Origin: Actinomycetota bacterium
GTDB taxonomy: Bacteria; Actinomycetota; Thermoleophilia; Gaiellales; Gaiellaceae
Length of the DNA stretch: 27,119 nt
Direction: 5' to 3'
Assembly: GCA_005885085.1 (NCBI GenBank)
Contig: VAXY01000025.1
Coordinates: 1-27,119 of the forward strand
Shown in pieces: positions 15,250-22,781 of the stretch. The number at the start of each line of letters is the position of its first letter. The first letter of the stretch is position 1. A program made the translations under genes and the position numbers. The notes under the pieces were generated by a model that did no database searches, had not been told where the DNA came from, and was given only the letters and a program-made list of their open reading frames with translations.

Positions 15250-15879
15250 ATGGCGCGAGGCGCGGCGACCGGCTCGGCGGCGGACTTCCTTCCGGACCGG
15301 CTCACCCTGCCGGCGCTGCGTGAGGCTGCGGCCGGCTGCCACGGGTGTCGGCTCTGGGAGGTCGGCACGCAGACGGTCTTCGGCGAAGGCGTCCGCACGG
15401 CAAGGGCGATGTTTGTGGGCGAGCAGCCCGGCGACCAGGAGGACCGCGCGGGGCGCCCGTTCGTCGGCCCTGCGGGGAGGCTGTTCGACGAGGCGCTCGA
15501 GGCGGCAGGGATCGACCGCGCGGCCGTCTACGTCACGAACGCGGTCAAGCATTTCAAGTGGCAGGCACGCGGTAAGCGCCGCATCCACCAGAAGCCGAAC
15601 TGGACCGAGATGACAGCGTGCCGGCCGTGGCTCGAAGCCGAGCTCGCGGTCGTGAAACCGCGCGTCCTCGTCCTGCTCGGCGCGACGGCCGCGCAGTCGC
15701 TACTCGGCCGTCAGTTCCGGGTCACGCAGCACCGTGGCGAGCTGCTCGAGTCCGAACTGGCGGAAGCCGTCACCGCCACGGTGCATCCGTCGTCGATCCT
15801 CCGAGGCGAGCCCGAGGAACGCGAGGCGAACTTCAGCGCATTTGTCGACGACCTGCGCGTCGTCGCGGGACTGCTCTAA
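15250..15879 (+). CDS. udgX: UdgX-type uracil-DNA glycosylase
   Basis: 209 residues from ATG 15250, with AGGAGGGAG directly upstream. It belongs to the Fe-S uracil-DNA glycosylase superfamily: CHGC at 30-33 and Cys124 (TACRPW) are cluster-type cysteines. Motif A is GEQPGDQED (57-65), motif B is HPSSILR with His179. The KRRIH loop (109-113) is the hallmark of UdgX, in which the loop histidine (His113 here, equivalent to His109 of the mycobacterial enzyme) becomes covalently bound to uracil-excised DNA. VTNAVKHFKW, with His where family 4 has Cys, also fits UdgX. It is divergent from the c-di-GMP enzyme and overlaps the small convergent gene by 4 bp. Confidence 0.93.
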   Translation: MARGAATGSAADFLPDRLTLPALREAAAGCHGCRLWEVGTQTVFGEGVRTARAMFVGEQPGDQEDRAGRPFVGPAGRLFDEALEAAGIDRAAVYVTNAVKHFKWQARGKRRIHQKPNWTEMTACRPWLEAELAVVKPRVLVLLGATAAQSLLGRQFRVTQHRGELLESELAEAVTATVHPSSILRGEPEEREANFSAFVDDLRVVAGLL

Positions 15880-16070
15880 GTCGTCCGGGTCTCCTCGGCG
15901 GCCTCCGCGCCCTCGGCCTCGCGCGCCCTCTGGGCGAGATCCCGGCTCAGATCCTCCGGATCGTTGTCGGTCTCCTCCCAGGACGGATTTGGCTGCGGCG
16001 CCGCAAAGAAGTCCCGCAACGCGTAGGCAACACCGGCAGCAAGGCCAAATCCAAGTAGCAGTCGTCTCAT
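15876..16070 (-). CDS. Small single-pass membrane protein
   Basis: 64 residues. MRRLLLGFGLAAGVAYALRD is a short N-terminal membrane or signal segment, followed by a Pro/Trp stretch (APQPNPSWEE) and an acidic, disordered tail rich in Glu and Ala. It overlaps the end of udgX by 4 bp tail-to-tail. Similar tiny proteins are common in actinobacterial genomes, but no family was recognised. Function unknown. Confidence 0.6.
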   Translation of the reverse strand: MRRLLLGFGLAAGVAYALRDFFAAPQPNPSWEETDNDPEDLSRDLAQRAREAEGAEAAEETRTT

Positions 16071-16131
16071 GTACGCCTCCTCGTCGCTCCCGAGGGCCTA
16101 CCCTACGCCTATCCGCGAGAAAAAGGCCGGA

Positions 16132-16159
16132 GCGTAGTGCGAGCGAAGCGGCACTACGC
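16132..16159. repeat. Inverted repeat at the left edge of the tandem element
   Basis: GCGTAGTGC (16132-16140) and GCACTACGC (16151-16159) form a perfect 9-bp stem with a 10-nt loop. Its right arm is the first motif of repeat copy 1, so it may mark the element boundary. Confidence 0.55.
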
Positions 16160-16317
16160 GGAGGCGAACTGATGCAAGGTGGCGACGCGAAGCCAGGCCG
16201 CCCTGCACGGTAGAAGACAACCGTCGATCGACTTGGAGCCTGCGGGCTTCGCCCGTAGGCGATCACCGCGAAGCGGCGTACCTAAAAGACGCCCAAAAGC
16301 GCCAGCTTTTGCGCGTA
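16152..16317. repeat. Structured tandem element, copy 1 (about 166 bp)
   Basis: It begins CACTACGCGGAGGCGAACTG and ends with the AAAAGC-GCCA-GCTTTT hairpin. Inside are inverted repeats at GCAAGGTGGC/GCCGCCCTGC, GCCTGCGGGC-TTC-GCCCGTAGGC and CCGC-GAA-GCGG. The body, including TAGAAGACAACCGTCGATCG, is nearly identical to copy 2. Copy 1 has one mismatch in the first stem and one in the last. No convincing gene lies in the 417 bases between 16071 and 16487, so this is probably a non-coding or mobile palindromic element. Confidence 0.8.
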
Positions 16318-16485
16318 CACTACGCGGAGGCGAACTGATGCAAGGTGGCGACGCGAAGCCTCGCCGCCTTGCACGGTAGAAGACAACCGTCGATCGACTT
16401 GGAGCCTGCGGGCTTCGCCCGTCGGCGTTCACCGCGAAGCGGCGTACCTAAAGACCGAGCAAAAGCGCCAGCTTTTGCTCGGGTA
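16318..16485. repeat. Structured tandem element, copy 2 (about 168 bp)
   Basis: Direct repeat of copy 1 immediately adjacent to it, roughly 90% identical by eye. The first hairpin is better paired here (GCAAGGTGGCGA with TCGCCGCCTTGC, one G-T pair). The last hairpin is a perfect 12-bp stem at 16455-16466/16471-16482. Differences between copies fall partly at paired positions and preserve the fold, suggesting selection on structure or recent spread of a folded element. Confidence 0.8.
16455..16482. terminator. Perfect 12-bp hairpin ending repeat copy 2
   Basis: CCGAGCAAAAGC and GCTTTTGCTCGG flank a GCCA loop. It lies 5 bases past the stop of the small minus-strand gene ending at 16488, so it could serve as that gene's terminator. 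No T tract follows. Confidence 0.45.
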
Positions 16486-16487
16486 AA

Positions 16488-16799
16488 TCAGTCGCCCCAG
16501 TCGAAATCTCGGCTCTTGCCCCACAGGCTTTCTTCGGACTCGGGAGCAGCGTCGTCGACGGTCTCTTCGCCCGGCCAGGCGAGGACAGGTGCGCCGACGG
16601 CGACTGCCGCCTCCTCCCCGTCCATCGTCTCCTCGAGGCGGGCCTGCTCCTCGGTCTTGAAGAGGGGGTGGTTGTCGAAGGGGTCGGCGGTCTTGTAGTG
16701 CCCGAGGGGCATCGTGCCCTCGAGCCGCGAGTTCCGCTCCTTGAGTTCGAGGTGGTCCTGGATCACTTTCGCAAAGACCGAGGGCGTCTCAACAGGCAT
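16488..16799 (-). CDS. Hypothetical protein, acidic
   Basis: 103 residues from ATG 16799, chosen because GGAGAAGG lies directly upstream and the preceding in-frame stretch is Pro/Ala low complexity. The N-terminal half (SVFAKVIQDHLELKERNSRL, then HYKTADPFDNHPLFKTEEQARLEETM) is a compact amphipathic region that looks conserved. The C-terminal half is acidic and Pro/Ala-rich, ending in RDFDWGD. No signal or membrane segment. The gene lies just downstream of the GGDEF gene on the same strand with a gap of about 40 bp, so it may be co-transcribed. Function not recognised. Confidence 0.7.
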   Translation of the reverse strand: MPVETPSVFAKVIQDHLELKERNSRLEGTMPLGHYKTADPFDNHPLFKTEEQARLEETMDGEEAAVAVGAPVLAWPGEETVDDAAPESEESLWGKSRDFDWGD

Positions 16800-16842
16800 T
16801 CCTTCTCCTGGATCGGGGGCGGGGGATGCTGCGGGCGGGATT

Positions 16843-18645
16843 CTAGCCCCTCGCGGGGCTTTTTCCACAGGAGAGGGTAGAAGACGCTACGGATGTGCGA
16901 CGGGTTCGGGAGCAGTCTCGACTCGGTTTTTGCCGTTGCGCTTCGCCTCGTAGAGGGCTCCGTCGGCGGCCGAGAAGAGCTCCGCGGCGGTCGCCGTGGC
17001 GGGCGGCGTCGCGGCGACGCCGAAGCTGCGTCCAGTCGGCCGACAGGACGATCCGGCCCGCGAGTGCGAGGCGGATCCGCTCGGCCACCTGCGCGCCGGC
17101 TGCGAGATCCGTCCCGGGGAGGATGAGGAGGAATTCCTCCCCGCCCCAGCGGCCGGCGAGGTCGATTTCGCGCAGGGACTCCTGGAGCAAGGCGGCGAAC
17201 TCCCGCAGAACGGCGTCTCCTGAGGGATGGCCGTACCGGTCGTTGACGTCCTTGAACCAGTCGAGGTCAGCCACCACGAGCGCCAGCGCGCCGCCGAATC
17301 GCTCGACCCGCGCCAGCTCCGATGCGAGCGTCTCCTCGCACTGACGGCGGTTGGCCAGGCCGGTCAAGCCGTCGACGAGGGCCTGCCGCTCGACGATCCG
17401 GTGCAGGCGGGCGTTGTCGAGCGCGACGACCGCGTGCGAGGCGAGGGAGACGGCGGTCATCCGGTCCTCGTCATCGAAGTCGTCGCCGAAGAGGAGCAGC
17501 GAGCCGAAGTCCGTGTCACCCGCGGTCAGCGGCACCTCGATCTTGTCGGTGCCCTCGTCGGGCCGGCCCGCCTTTATGAGCTCGCCGCTCGTGGCCATGA
17601 TCACGCCGCCCTGCGCGCTCGTCGCCTCGACCGCAGCCTCGACGACCAGTCGCATCAGCTGGTCGACGTCGTGCGTCGCGCCCAGCGCTTCCCCGAATCG
17701 TGAAATCACGTCCCGCAGGCGCCCACGCTGCCGCTCGAGCTCGTCGAGCCGTGTCTGCAACTGGGCGGCCATCTCGTTGAACGTCCTGCCGAGGAGAGCG
17801 AACTCGTCGCGGCCCTGGACCGGGACGCGTTCCTTCAGGTCGCCGCGCGCGATCCCCCGCGCCGCGTCGACGAGCGTCCGGATCGTGCGCACGATCGCCC
17901 GGCCTTCGATGTAGGCGACCACCGCGACGAGCAAGAGGCACGAGACGAGGCCGACGAGCAGGCGCTGCATGGCGGAGCGATTCGCCGCGTCGATTCGCGT
18001 CTGGGGGCTGATCACCGCGAGCGTCGCCGACGGCTGCTCGTTGAGCGTCTCGGCGATCAGCGCGCGATAGCGAGTGCCGGCGAGCGTGATCGTGTGCGTT
18101 CTCCCGGGCAGTGCGTCGAGGCGCTCGCCGAGCGCGATCACCGGACCGGCGACGATCTGCCGGTCCTCGACGAGGATCACGTGCTCGTCGCTCTCGAGCC
18201 CGGAGCGCCCCTCGAGGCGGCTGACGAGCTTCTGATCGAGCGGAACGGACGCGATCACGGCGCCGCGTGCATGTCCCTGGCCGACGATTGCGACTTGACG
18301 TGTTGCGGCCGCCGGATCACTCTTGCCGACTCGGAAGCCGCCGGAGGCCTCGACGCTGAGGTGCGGCCGCGTGCTCAGCAGGCGCTGCAACGTGGCGCGG
18401 TCACGCCGCATCAGGGCCCGCTGGAACTGCGGGCTGCGCGCGAGGCCCGCGGCGGAGTTGTCCGCCGCGACGAGCTCATCCTGATACGTCGCCAGCGCCG
18501 CACGCAGCCCGGCCTGCAGGCGCGCGTCGACCTGCCGCGTCTCGCTCCGCTGCGCGACCGTCGAAAAGCCCCAGAAAGCCGCCGCGAGCGGAAGCAGCGA
18601 CAGCAGCAGGAAATAGACGACGAGCTTGACCTTGAAACTAGCCAC
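16843..18645 (-). CDS. Membrane HAMP-GAF-diguanylate cyclase with frameshifted C terminus
   Basis: 600 codons as read from a GTG at 18645 (AGGGGAAG upstream). Order: membrane segment 1 (about 8-28), an extracytoplasmic sensor region (about 30-220), membrane segment 2 (about 223-245), HAMP (about 248-300), GAF-like (about 315-425), GGDEF (about 430 on) with LTGLANRRQ, DLDWFKDVND, GGEEF at 501-505 and an I-site REID five residues earlier. After SADWTQLR (about 17020-17030) the frame turns into Arg-rich nonsense. The plus-one frame there encodes a normal GGDEF end, FGVAATPPATATAAELFSAA then DGALYEAKRNGKNRVE, stopping at 16887. The span 16887-18645 becomes a multiple of three if 17 nt are added, matching loss of one copy of a repeated CAGCTTCGG. 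As written, the last part of the cyclase fold is lost. Confidence 0.82.
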   Translation of the reverse strand: MASFKVKLVVYFLLLSLLPLAAAFWGFSTVAQRSETRQVDARLQAGLRAALATYQDELVAADNSAAGLARSPQFQRALMRRDRATLQRLLSTRPHLSVEASGGFRVGKSDPAAATRQVAIVGQGHARGAVIASVPLDQKLVSRLEGRSGLESDEHVILVEDRQIVAGPVIALGERLDALPGRTHTITLAGTRYRALIAETLNEQPSATLAVISPQTRIDAANRSAMQRLLVGLVSCLLLVAVVAYIEGRAIVRTIRTLVDAARGIARGDLKERVPVQGRDEFALLGRTFNEMAAQLQTRLDELERQRGRLRDVISRFGEALGATHDVDQLMRLVVEAAVEATSAQGGVIMATSGELIKAGRPDEGTDKIEVPLTAGDTDFGSLLLFGDDFDDEDRMTAVSLASHAVVALDNARLHRIVERQALVDGLTGLANRRQCEETLASELARVERFGGALALVVADLDWFKDVNDRYGHPSGDAVLREFAALLQESLREIDLAGRWGGEEFLLILPGTDLAAGAQVAERIRLALAGRIVLSADWTQLRRRRDAARHGDRRGALLGRRRSPLRGEAQRQKPSRDCSRTRRTSVASSTLSCGKSPARG

Positions 18646-18720
18646 GACTTCCCCTCAAGTCCTTCTCCCGGATGCCGATGGGATCCCTTGAACGAGGTAT
18701 CGACAGGTCAGGGGAGGAAC

Positions 18721-19236
18721 ATGAGGGAAACCTGCGCGCGCGTCCTAGCCGCCGCGCTGATGACGGGAGCGATTGCGACGGTCGTGGCAATGTCGGCCCT
18801 GTTCGACACGCCGCAAGAGGTCGGCCGGGCACTCACAGCGCCACCGTCATCCCTGCAGCGCTCGGTCGGTGTCGAGGTGCCGGCGGCACCGCGCCACGCG
18901 CCGGCCGCTGAGCGGCTTGCGCCAGCACGCGCGAGAACCAGGACGCGCACTCCGACAGTCATCATCAGCAGACAGCTCGTCCGGCGGACGATCGTCGTGC
19001 GGCACACGCACCCGCCGCGCCGGCAGCTCGCCGCGGTGAAGCCGAACCCCGCGCAGGTGGTGCAACCGGCCCCGGCACCATCGCCCGCGCCGCAACCGGC
19101 GGTGACGCCGCAGCCCGCTCCGTCCGCCGACGATCCGTCCAAGGGCCACGACGGCAACGGGCAAGGCGACGAACACGCGGACGATCACGGCCACGGTCCT
19201 GGCCACGGCGGCGGCCACGACGGGCACGAGGACTAA
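18721..19236 (+). CDS. Secreted or membrane-anchored protein with His/Gly/Asp-rich tail
   Basis: 171 residues from ATG 18721 (GGGGAGGA upstream). The N terminus has a hydrophobic segment (about 8-28) that is a signal or anchor. A basic Arg/Thr/Pro linker follows, then a Pro/Ala/Gln-rich stretch (PAPAPSPAPQPAVTPQPAPS) and a C-terminal tail (HADDHGHGPGHGGGHDGHED) dense in His and Asp. The tail could bind divalent metals such as Ni, Zn or Cu, but this is inference from composition only. It is divergent from the frameshifted cyclase gene with a 75-bp gap. No catalytic domain is visible. Confidence 0.65.
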   Translation: MRETCARVLAAALMTGAIATVVAMSALFDTPQEVGRALTAPPSSLQRSVGVEVPAAPRHAPAAERLAPARARTRTRTPTVIISRQLVRRTIVVRHTHPPRRQLAAVKPNPAQVVQPAPAPSPAPQPAVTPQPAPSADDPSKGHDGNGQGDEHADDHGHGPGHGGGHDGHED

Positions 19237-19257
19237 TCGCTGTGCGAGGATGAGCGC

Positions 19258-19446
19258 GTGCGACGCACGCGCCTCCTCTCACGACGTGTCGGCCCGCTCG
19301 GGCTGGCGCTGACGGCCTGGGACATCTGGCGTCGTCTGCCGCCCCGGCAGCGCAGGCAGATCGTCAACATCGCGCGGAAGCACGGCCCGAAGGTTGCGGC
19401 CCGCGTGATGCAGGCCCGCTCGCGCGCGCGGGCGCGCCGCCGTTAG
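19258..19446 (+). CDS. Tiny basic protein
   Basis: 62 residues from GTG 19258 with GAGGA a few bases upstream. The sequence is highly basic (about one third Arg/Lys), with a short central hydrophobic part (GPLGLALTAWDIWRRLP) and an Arg-rich end. It may be membrane-associated. It follows the His-rich gene on the same strand by 21 bp and overlaps the end of sucA by 4 bp in a convergent arrangement. No family recognised; it could be a conserved small protein or, less likely, spurious. Confidence 0.5.
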   Translation: MRRTRLLSRRVGPLGLALTAWDIWRRLPPRQRRQIVNIARKHGPKVAARVMQARSRARARRR

Positions 19447-22238
19447 CCGACGCCGAGCGCGGCCCGAACGATTCGGTCCTGCTCGCGCAAGTGCGCGGTC
19501 GGATAACCCTCGCTGGGGCTCGCGCGCCACGGCCGGCCGGCATAGCTGAGCGGCGCCCCGGGTGCCTCGAGGCGGTGGCGGATGGTGCGCCACGCGCCCA
19601 TGTTCTGCGGCTCCTCCTGTGCCCAGACGATCTCCAACAAGTTCGGATACGCCGAGACGACCGCCGCGTACGCATCGACCGGGAACGGATACAGCTGCTC
19701 GAGCCGAGCGACGCCGACGTGCGGCGCAGCCGCACGCTGCTCGTGCCCGACGATGTCGTAGTAGAGCTTCCCCGAGCAGAAGATCAGCCGCGTCACCTCG
19801 GCGTGGTCGGCGTCGGGATCGTCGATGACCGGCCGGAATGAGCCTTCCGCGAGCTCCGTGAGCGTCGAGGACGCCTGCTTCAGGCGGAGCAGTCCCTTCG
19901 GGGTCATCACGACGAGCGGCCGGCCCGCGGCGTCGAGCGCCTGTCGGCGCAGCAGATGAAAGTACTGCCCCGACGTGGAGCAGTTCGCAACGCGAATGTT
20001 CTCCTGCGCCGCGAGCTGCAGGAAGCGCTCGAGCCGTGCGCTCGAATGCTCGGGCCCGTTGCCCTCGTATCCGTGCGGGAGCAGCAGTGTCAGACGCGTC
20101 GTCTCGTGCCACTTCGAGAGCCCGGCGACGATGAACTGGTCGATCACGATCTGCGCGCCGTTGACGAAGTCTCCGAACTGCGCCTCCCAGAGGACGAGCG
20201 CCTCCGGCGCGGCGACGGAATAGCCGTACTCGAACCCGAGACAGGCGTACTCCGAGAGCGGCGAGTTGTGGATCTCGAACGACGCGGTCTGCTCGTCGAG
20301 GTTCTGCAACGGCGTGAACGTCTCGCCCGTGTGCGCGTCATGAAGCACCGCGTGGCGGTGCGAGAACGTGCCGCGTTCGGTGTCCTGTCCCGTCAGGCGG
20401 ATGGGAATGCCTTCGACGAGCAGCGAACCGAAGGCCAGCGCTTCCGCCTGCCCCCAGTCGATCCCGCCCGCGTCGATCGTCTGCAGCCGCCGCTCGAGCT
20501 GGCCCTTCAGCTTTGGGTGGACGGTGAAGTGCTCCGGCACGCGCAGCAACTCGTCGTTCAGCTCGCGCAGCCGGTCCGCAGCAACGGCGGTGACGACGCC
20601 GTCGCCGCTCGAATACGGGATGCCCTCGGCGGGCGGCGGGGTGCCGAATGTGGCCTTGAGCGCCTCGTGCGCCTGCTTGAGCTCCGACGTGACGGCCGCG
20701 ACGAAGGCGTCTGCCTGTTCCTTCGTCACGACCCGGGCCTCGACGAGGCGCTGGGCGAACAGCTCCCGCACGGTCGGGTGCTCGGCGACCTGCGCCGCCA
20801 TCAACGGCTGCGTGTAGGCGGCCTCGTCCTGTTCGTTGTGCCCGTGGCGCCGGTAGCCCACGAGGTCGACGACGACGTCACTCTCGAACCTGCGCCGAAA
20901 CGCGAGTGCGAGCCTGACGGCCGAGATCGCCGCCTCGGGATCGTCGGCGTTGACGTGGATGATCGGGACGTCGAATCCTTTCGCGAGGTCGCTCGAGTAG
21001 CGCGTGGAGCGTCCTTCACTGGGGTCGGTCGTGAAACCGACCTGGTTGTTCGCGATCACGTGCAGCGTGCCGCCGGTCGAGTAGCCGTCGAGAGCGGACA
21101 GGTTCAGCGTCTCGGCGACTTCGCCCTGGCCCGGGAACGACGCGTCGCCGTGGATCAGGATCGGCAGCGCGACGCTCGGGTCGTGCAGGCCGTAGCGCGT
21201 CGAGCGGTCGGTCTGCTCTGCGCGGGCGCGTCCCTCGACCACCGGATCGACTGCTTCCAGATGGCTCGGGTTCGCCGCGAGCGTGACCGTGATCTCGCCG
21301 GCGGGCGTCGAACGGGTGCCCTCGGCGCCGAGGTGGTATTTGACGTCACCTGTGCCACCCTCGTCGGTGGCGACGACGGCCTCGATCGTCCGCTCGCCCT
21401 CGAACTCGCGGATGATCGAGTCGTAGCCGAGCCCGAGCGTGTGCGCGAGCACGTTCAGCCGCCCGCGGTGCGCCATGCCGATCACGACCTCGTGCGCTCC
21501 GTTCTCGGCAGCGAGGCCGATCGCCTCGTCGAGCATCGGCACCATGACGTCGAGGCCCTCGATCGAGAACTGCTTCTGCCCGAGAAACGCGCGGCGCAGG
21601 TACTGCTCGAACGCCTCGACGCGCGACAGCGAGCCGAGCAGCCCCTCGCGCTCGCCGGCCGAGAGCTCGTGGCGGTACTTGCCGGATTCGATCGCCTGCC
21701 GCAGCCACACGCGCTTCTCGTGGTCTGCGATGTGCTCGATCTCGTAAGCGATCGTCCCGCAGTAGGTGTCGCTCAACCGCGGCAACGCGTCCGCGAGCGT
21801 CTCGCCCGGAACGTAGAGGCGTAGGACGGAAGCCGGGACACGCGCCTGGAGCTCAGGCGTGAGCTTCGGGATCAGGCGCTCGGGCTCGAGAGCAGGATCG
21901 CCCGGCGGCTCGGAGCCGAGCGGATCGAGCCGCGCTGCGAGATGGCCGTGCATGCGGTGCGCCTTCACCAGCGCCATCGCCGCCGCGACCGCGCCCAGCA
22001 ACTCGTCGGTGACCGGCGGCGCCTCGACCGACGCGGGCGCTGGGACGGCGGGGGCAGGCGCATCCCCGTTGCCGGTGCGCTCGAGCAGGCGCGTGAGCCC
22101 CGGATGGGTCGCGACGACGTCGCTGCGACCGCTTTCGAAGAGCTCGCGCCACTCCGCCGGGACCGCGTCCGGGTTCTCGAGGTAGTCCTCGAGAAGGTCG
22201 CGCGCGAACCCCGCGTTCAGCCCATCGACGTCGGTCAC
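19443..22238 (-). CDS. sucA: 2-oxoglutarate dehydrogenase E1 component
   Basis: 931 residues, the usual length of the thiamine-diphosphate-dependent E1o subunit, which decarboxylates 2-oxoglutarate and passes the succinyl group to lipoyl-E2 in the TCA cycle. Seen in order: the E1o N-terminal segment (LLEDYLENPDAVPAEWRELF), HRMHGHLAARLDPLG, GMAHRGRLNVLAH, LAANPSHLEAVDPVVEG, HGDASFPGQGEVAETLN, ANNQVGFTT, VNADDPEA (TPP/metal region), YRRHGHNEQDEAAYTQP, and the C-terminal LPHGYEGNGPEHSSARLERFLQLA and AQEEPQNMGAW. It lacks the fused E2-like domain of mycobacterial KGD. The start is GTG 22238 with only a weak ribosome site. It is the last gene of a minus-strand series. It would take up the 2-oxoglutarate produced by the pathway at the left end. 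Confidence 0.97.
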   Translation of the reverse strand: MTDVDGLNAGFARDLLEDYLENPDAVPAEWRELFESGRSDVVATHPGLTRLLERTGNGDAPAPAVPAPASVEAPPVTDELLGAVAAAMALVKAHRMHGHLAARLDPLGSEPPGDPALEPERLIPKLTPELQARVPASVLRLYVPGETLADALPRLSDTYCGTIAYEIEHIADHEKRVWLRQAIESGKYRHELSAGEREGLLGSLSRVEAFEQYLRRAFLGQKQFSIEGLDVMVPMLDEAIGLAAENGAHEVVIGMAHRGRLNVLAHTLGLGYDSIIREFEGERTIEAVVATDEGGTGDVKYHLGAEGTRSTPAGEITVTLAANPSHLEAVDPVVEGRARAEQTDRSTRYGLHDPSVALPILIHGDASFPGQGEVAETLNLSALDGYSTGGTLHVIANNQVGFTTDPSEGRSTRYSSDLAKGFDVPIIHVNADDPEAAISAVRLALAFRRRFESDVVVDLVGYRRHGHNEQDEAAYTQPLMAAQVAEHPTVRELFAQRLVEARVVTKEQADAFVAAVTSELKQAHEALKATFGTPPPAEGIPYSSGDGVVTAVAADRLRELNDELLRVPEHFTVHPKLKGQLERRLQTIDAGGIDWGQAEALAFGSLLVEGIPIRLTGQDTERGTFSHRHAVLHDAHTGETFTPLQNLDEQTASFEIHNSPLSEYACLGFEYGYSVAAPEALVLWEAQFGDFVNGAQIVIDQFIVAGLSKWHETTRLTLLLPHGYEGNGPEHSSARLERFLQLAAQENIRVANCSTSGQYFHLLRRQALDAAGRPLVVMTPKGLLRLKQASSTLTELAEGSFRPVIDDPDADHAEVTRLIFCSGKLYYDIVGHEQRAAAPHVGVARLEQLYPFPVDAYAAVVSAYPNLLEIVWAQEEPQNMGAWRTIRHRLEAPGAPLSYAGRPWRASPSEGYPTAHLREQDRIVRAALGVG

Positions 22239-22260
22239 TACTGCTGTTGTAGCAACCGGG

Positions 22261-22521
22261 CTACCAGAGCGGGTTGCTCGTGATCACCGCAGCGGCGAGG
22301 CCGACGGCGAACGAAGCTGCTGCGATCACGACTGCCCACGTGGCCAGGCGTGTCGCCCGGCCGCCGATGCCCGCGGCGACGAGGGCGAGCAGGATCGCGA
22401 TGGGGATCAACCTCAGAGGCCTGTACATGACCCCGGTCAGGCTGACGAAGATCGCGGCTGCGGCGAGGAAGCCCGCGACCGTCTCGGCAGGGCGTGCTCG
22501 CTCGTACGGGGCGGAGCTCAT
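22261..22521 (-). CDS. Small integral membrane protein
   Basis: 86 residues with three hydrophobic spans (ETVAGFLAAAAIFVSLTGVM; LIPIAILLALVAAGIG; LATWAVVIAAASFAVGLAAA) linked by short basic loops. The ATG overlaps the upstream gene's stop (ATGA at 22521-22518), so translation is coupled. It ends 22 bp before sucA begins. No family recognised. It may form a small membrane pair with its overlapping partner. Confidence 0.7.
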   Translation of the reverse strand: MSSAPYERARPAETVAGFLAAAAIFVSLTGVMYRPLRLIPIAILLALVAAGIGGRATRLATWAVVIAAASFAVGLAAAVITSNPLW

Positions 22522-22757
22522 ACGCGCACGGCCGGCCGTCGACTGCGGGCGTAGGTTCTCGTCGGGCGTCCGTGGGGGCCGGGACGCCGGGGACGACCGG
22601 TCCGCGGCCGCCAGCCCGGGGGCCCGTCGTCATTACGGACGCGTGTCGTGGCCGGCTCCTTGGGCTGCGGCTCCGACTTGATCGCCCAGTAGACGACCCA
22701 GCAGAGATACAGGATCGGGATCTTCATGATCAGCATCAGCCAGATCAGCTCCCACAC
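22518..22757 (-). CDS. Small membrane protein with basic tail
   Basis: 79 residues from GTG 22757. One N-terminal membrane span (MWELIWLMLIMKIPILYLCW, continuing VVYWAIK), then a Pro/Arg-rich, disordered basic tail. It overlaps the next gene by 4 bp (ATGA). It lies 24 bp downstream of the lipoprotein gene on the same strand. Function unknown. Confidence 0.6.
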   Translation of the reverse strand: MWELIWLMLIMKIPILYLCWVVYWAIKSEPQPKEPATTRVRNDDGPPGWRPRTGRPRRPGPHGRPTRTYARSRRPAVRV

Positions 22758-22781
22758 GATCGTGGCAGTTTAGCGCCGGGC

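Noticed and set aside
16154..16432. Repeated short peptides inside the tandem element (such as MATRSxAALHGRRQPSI)
   Set aside because: They recur only because the DNA repeats, have no ribosome site, and lie across inverted repeats.
16132..16485. CRISPR array
   Set aside because: Only two long copies with no regular short spacers and no cas genes.
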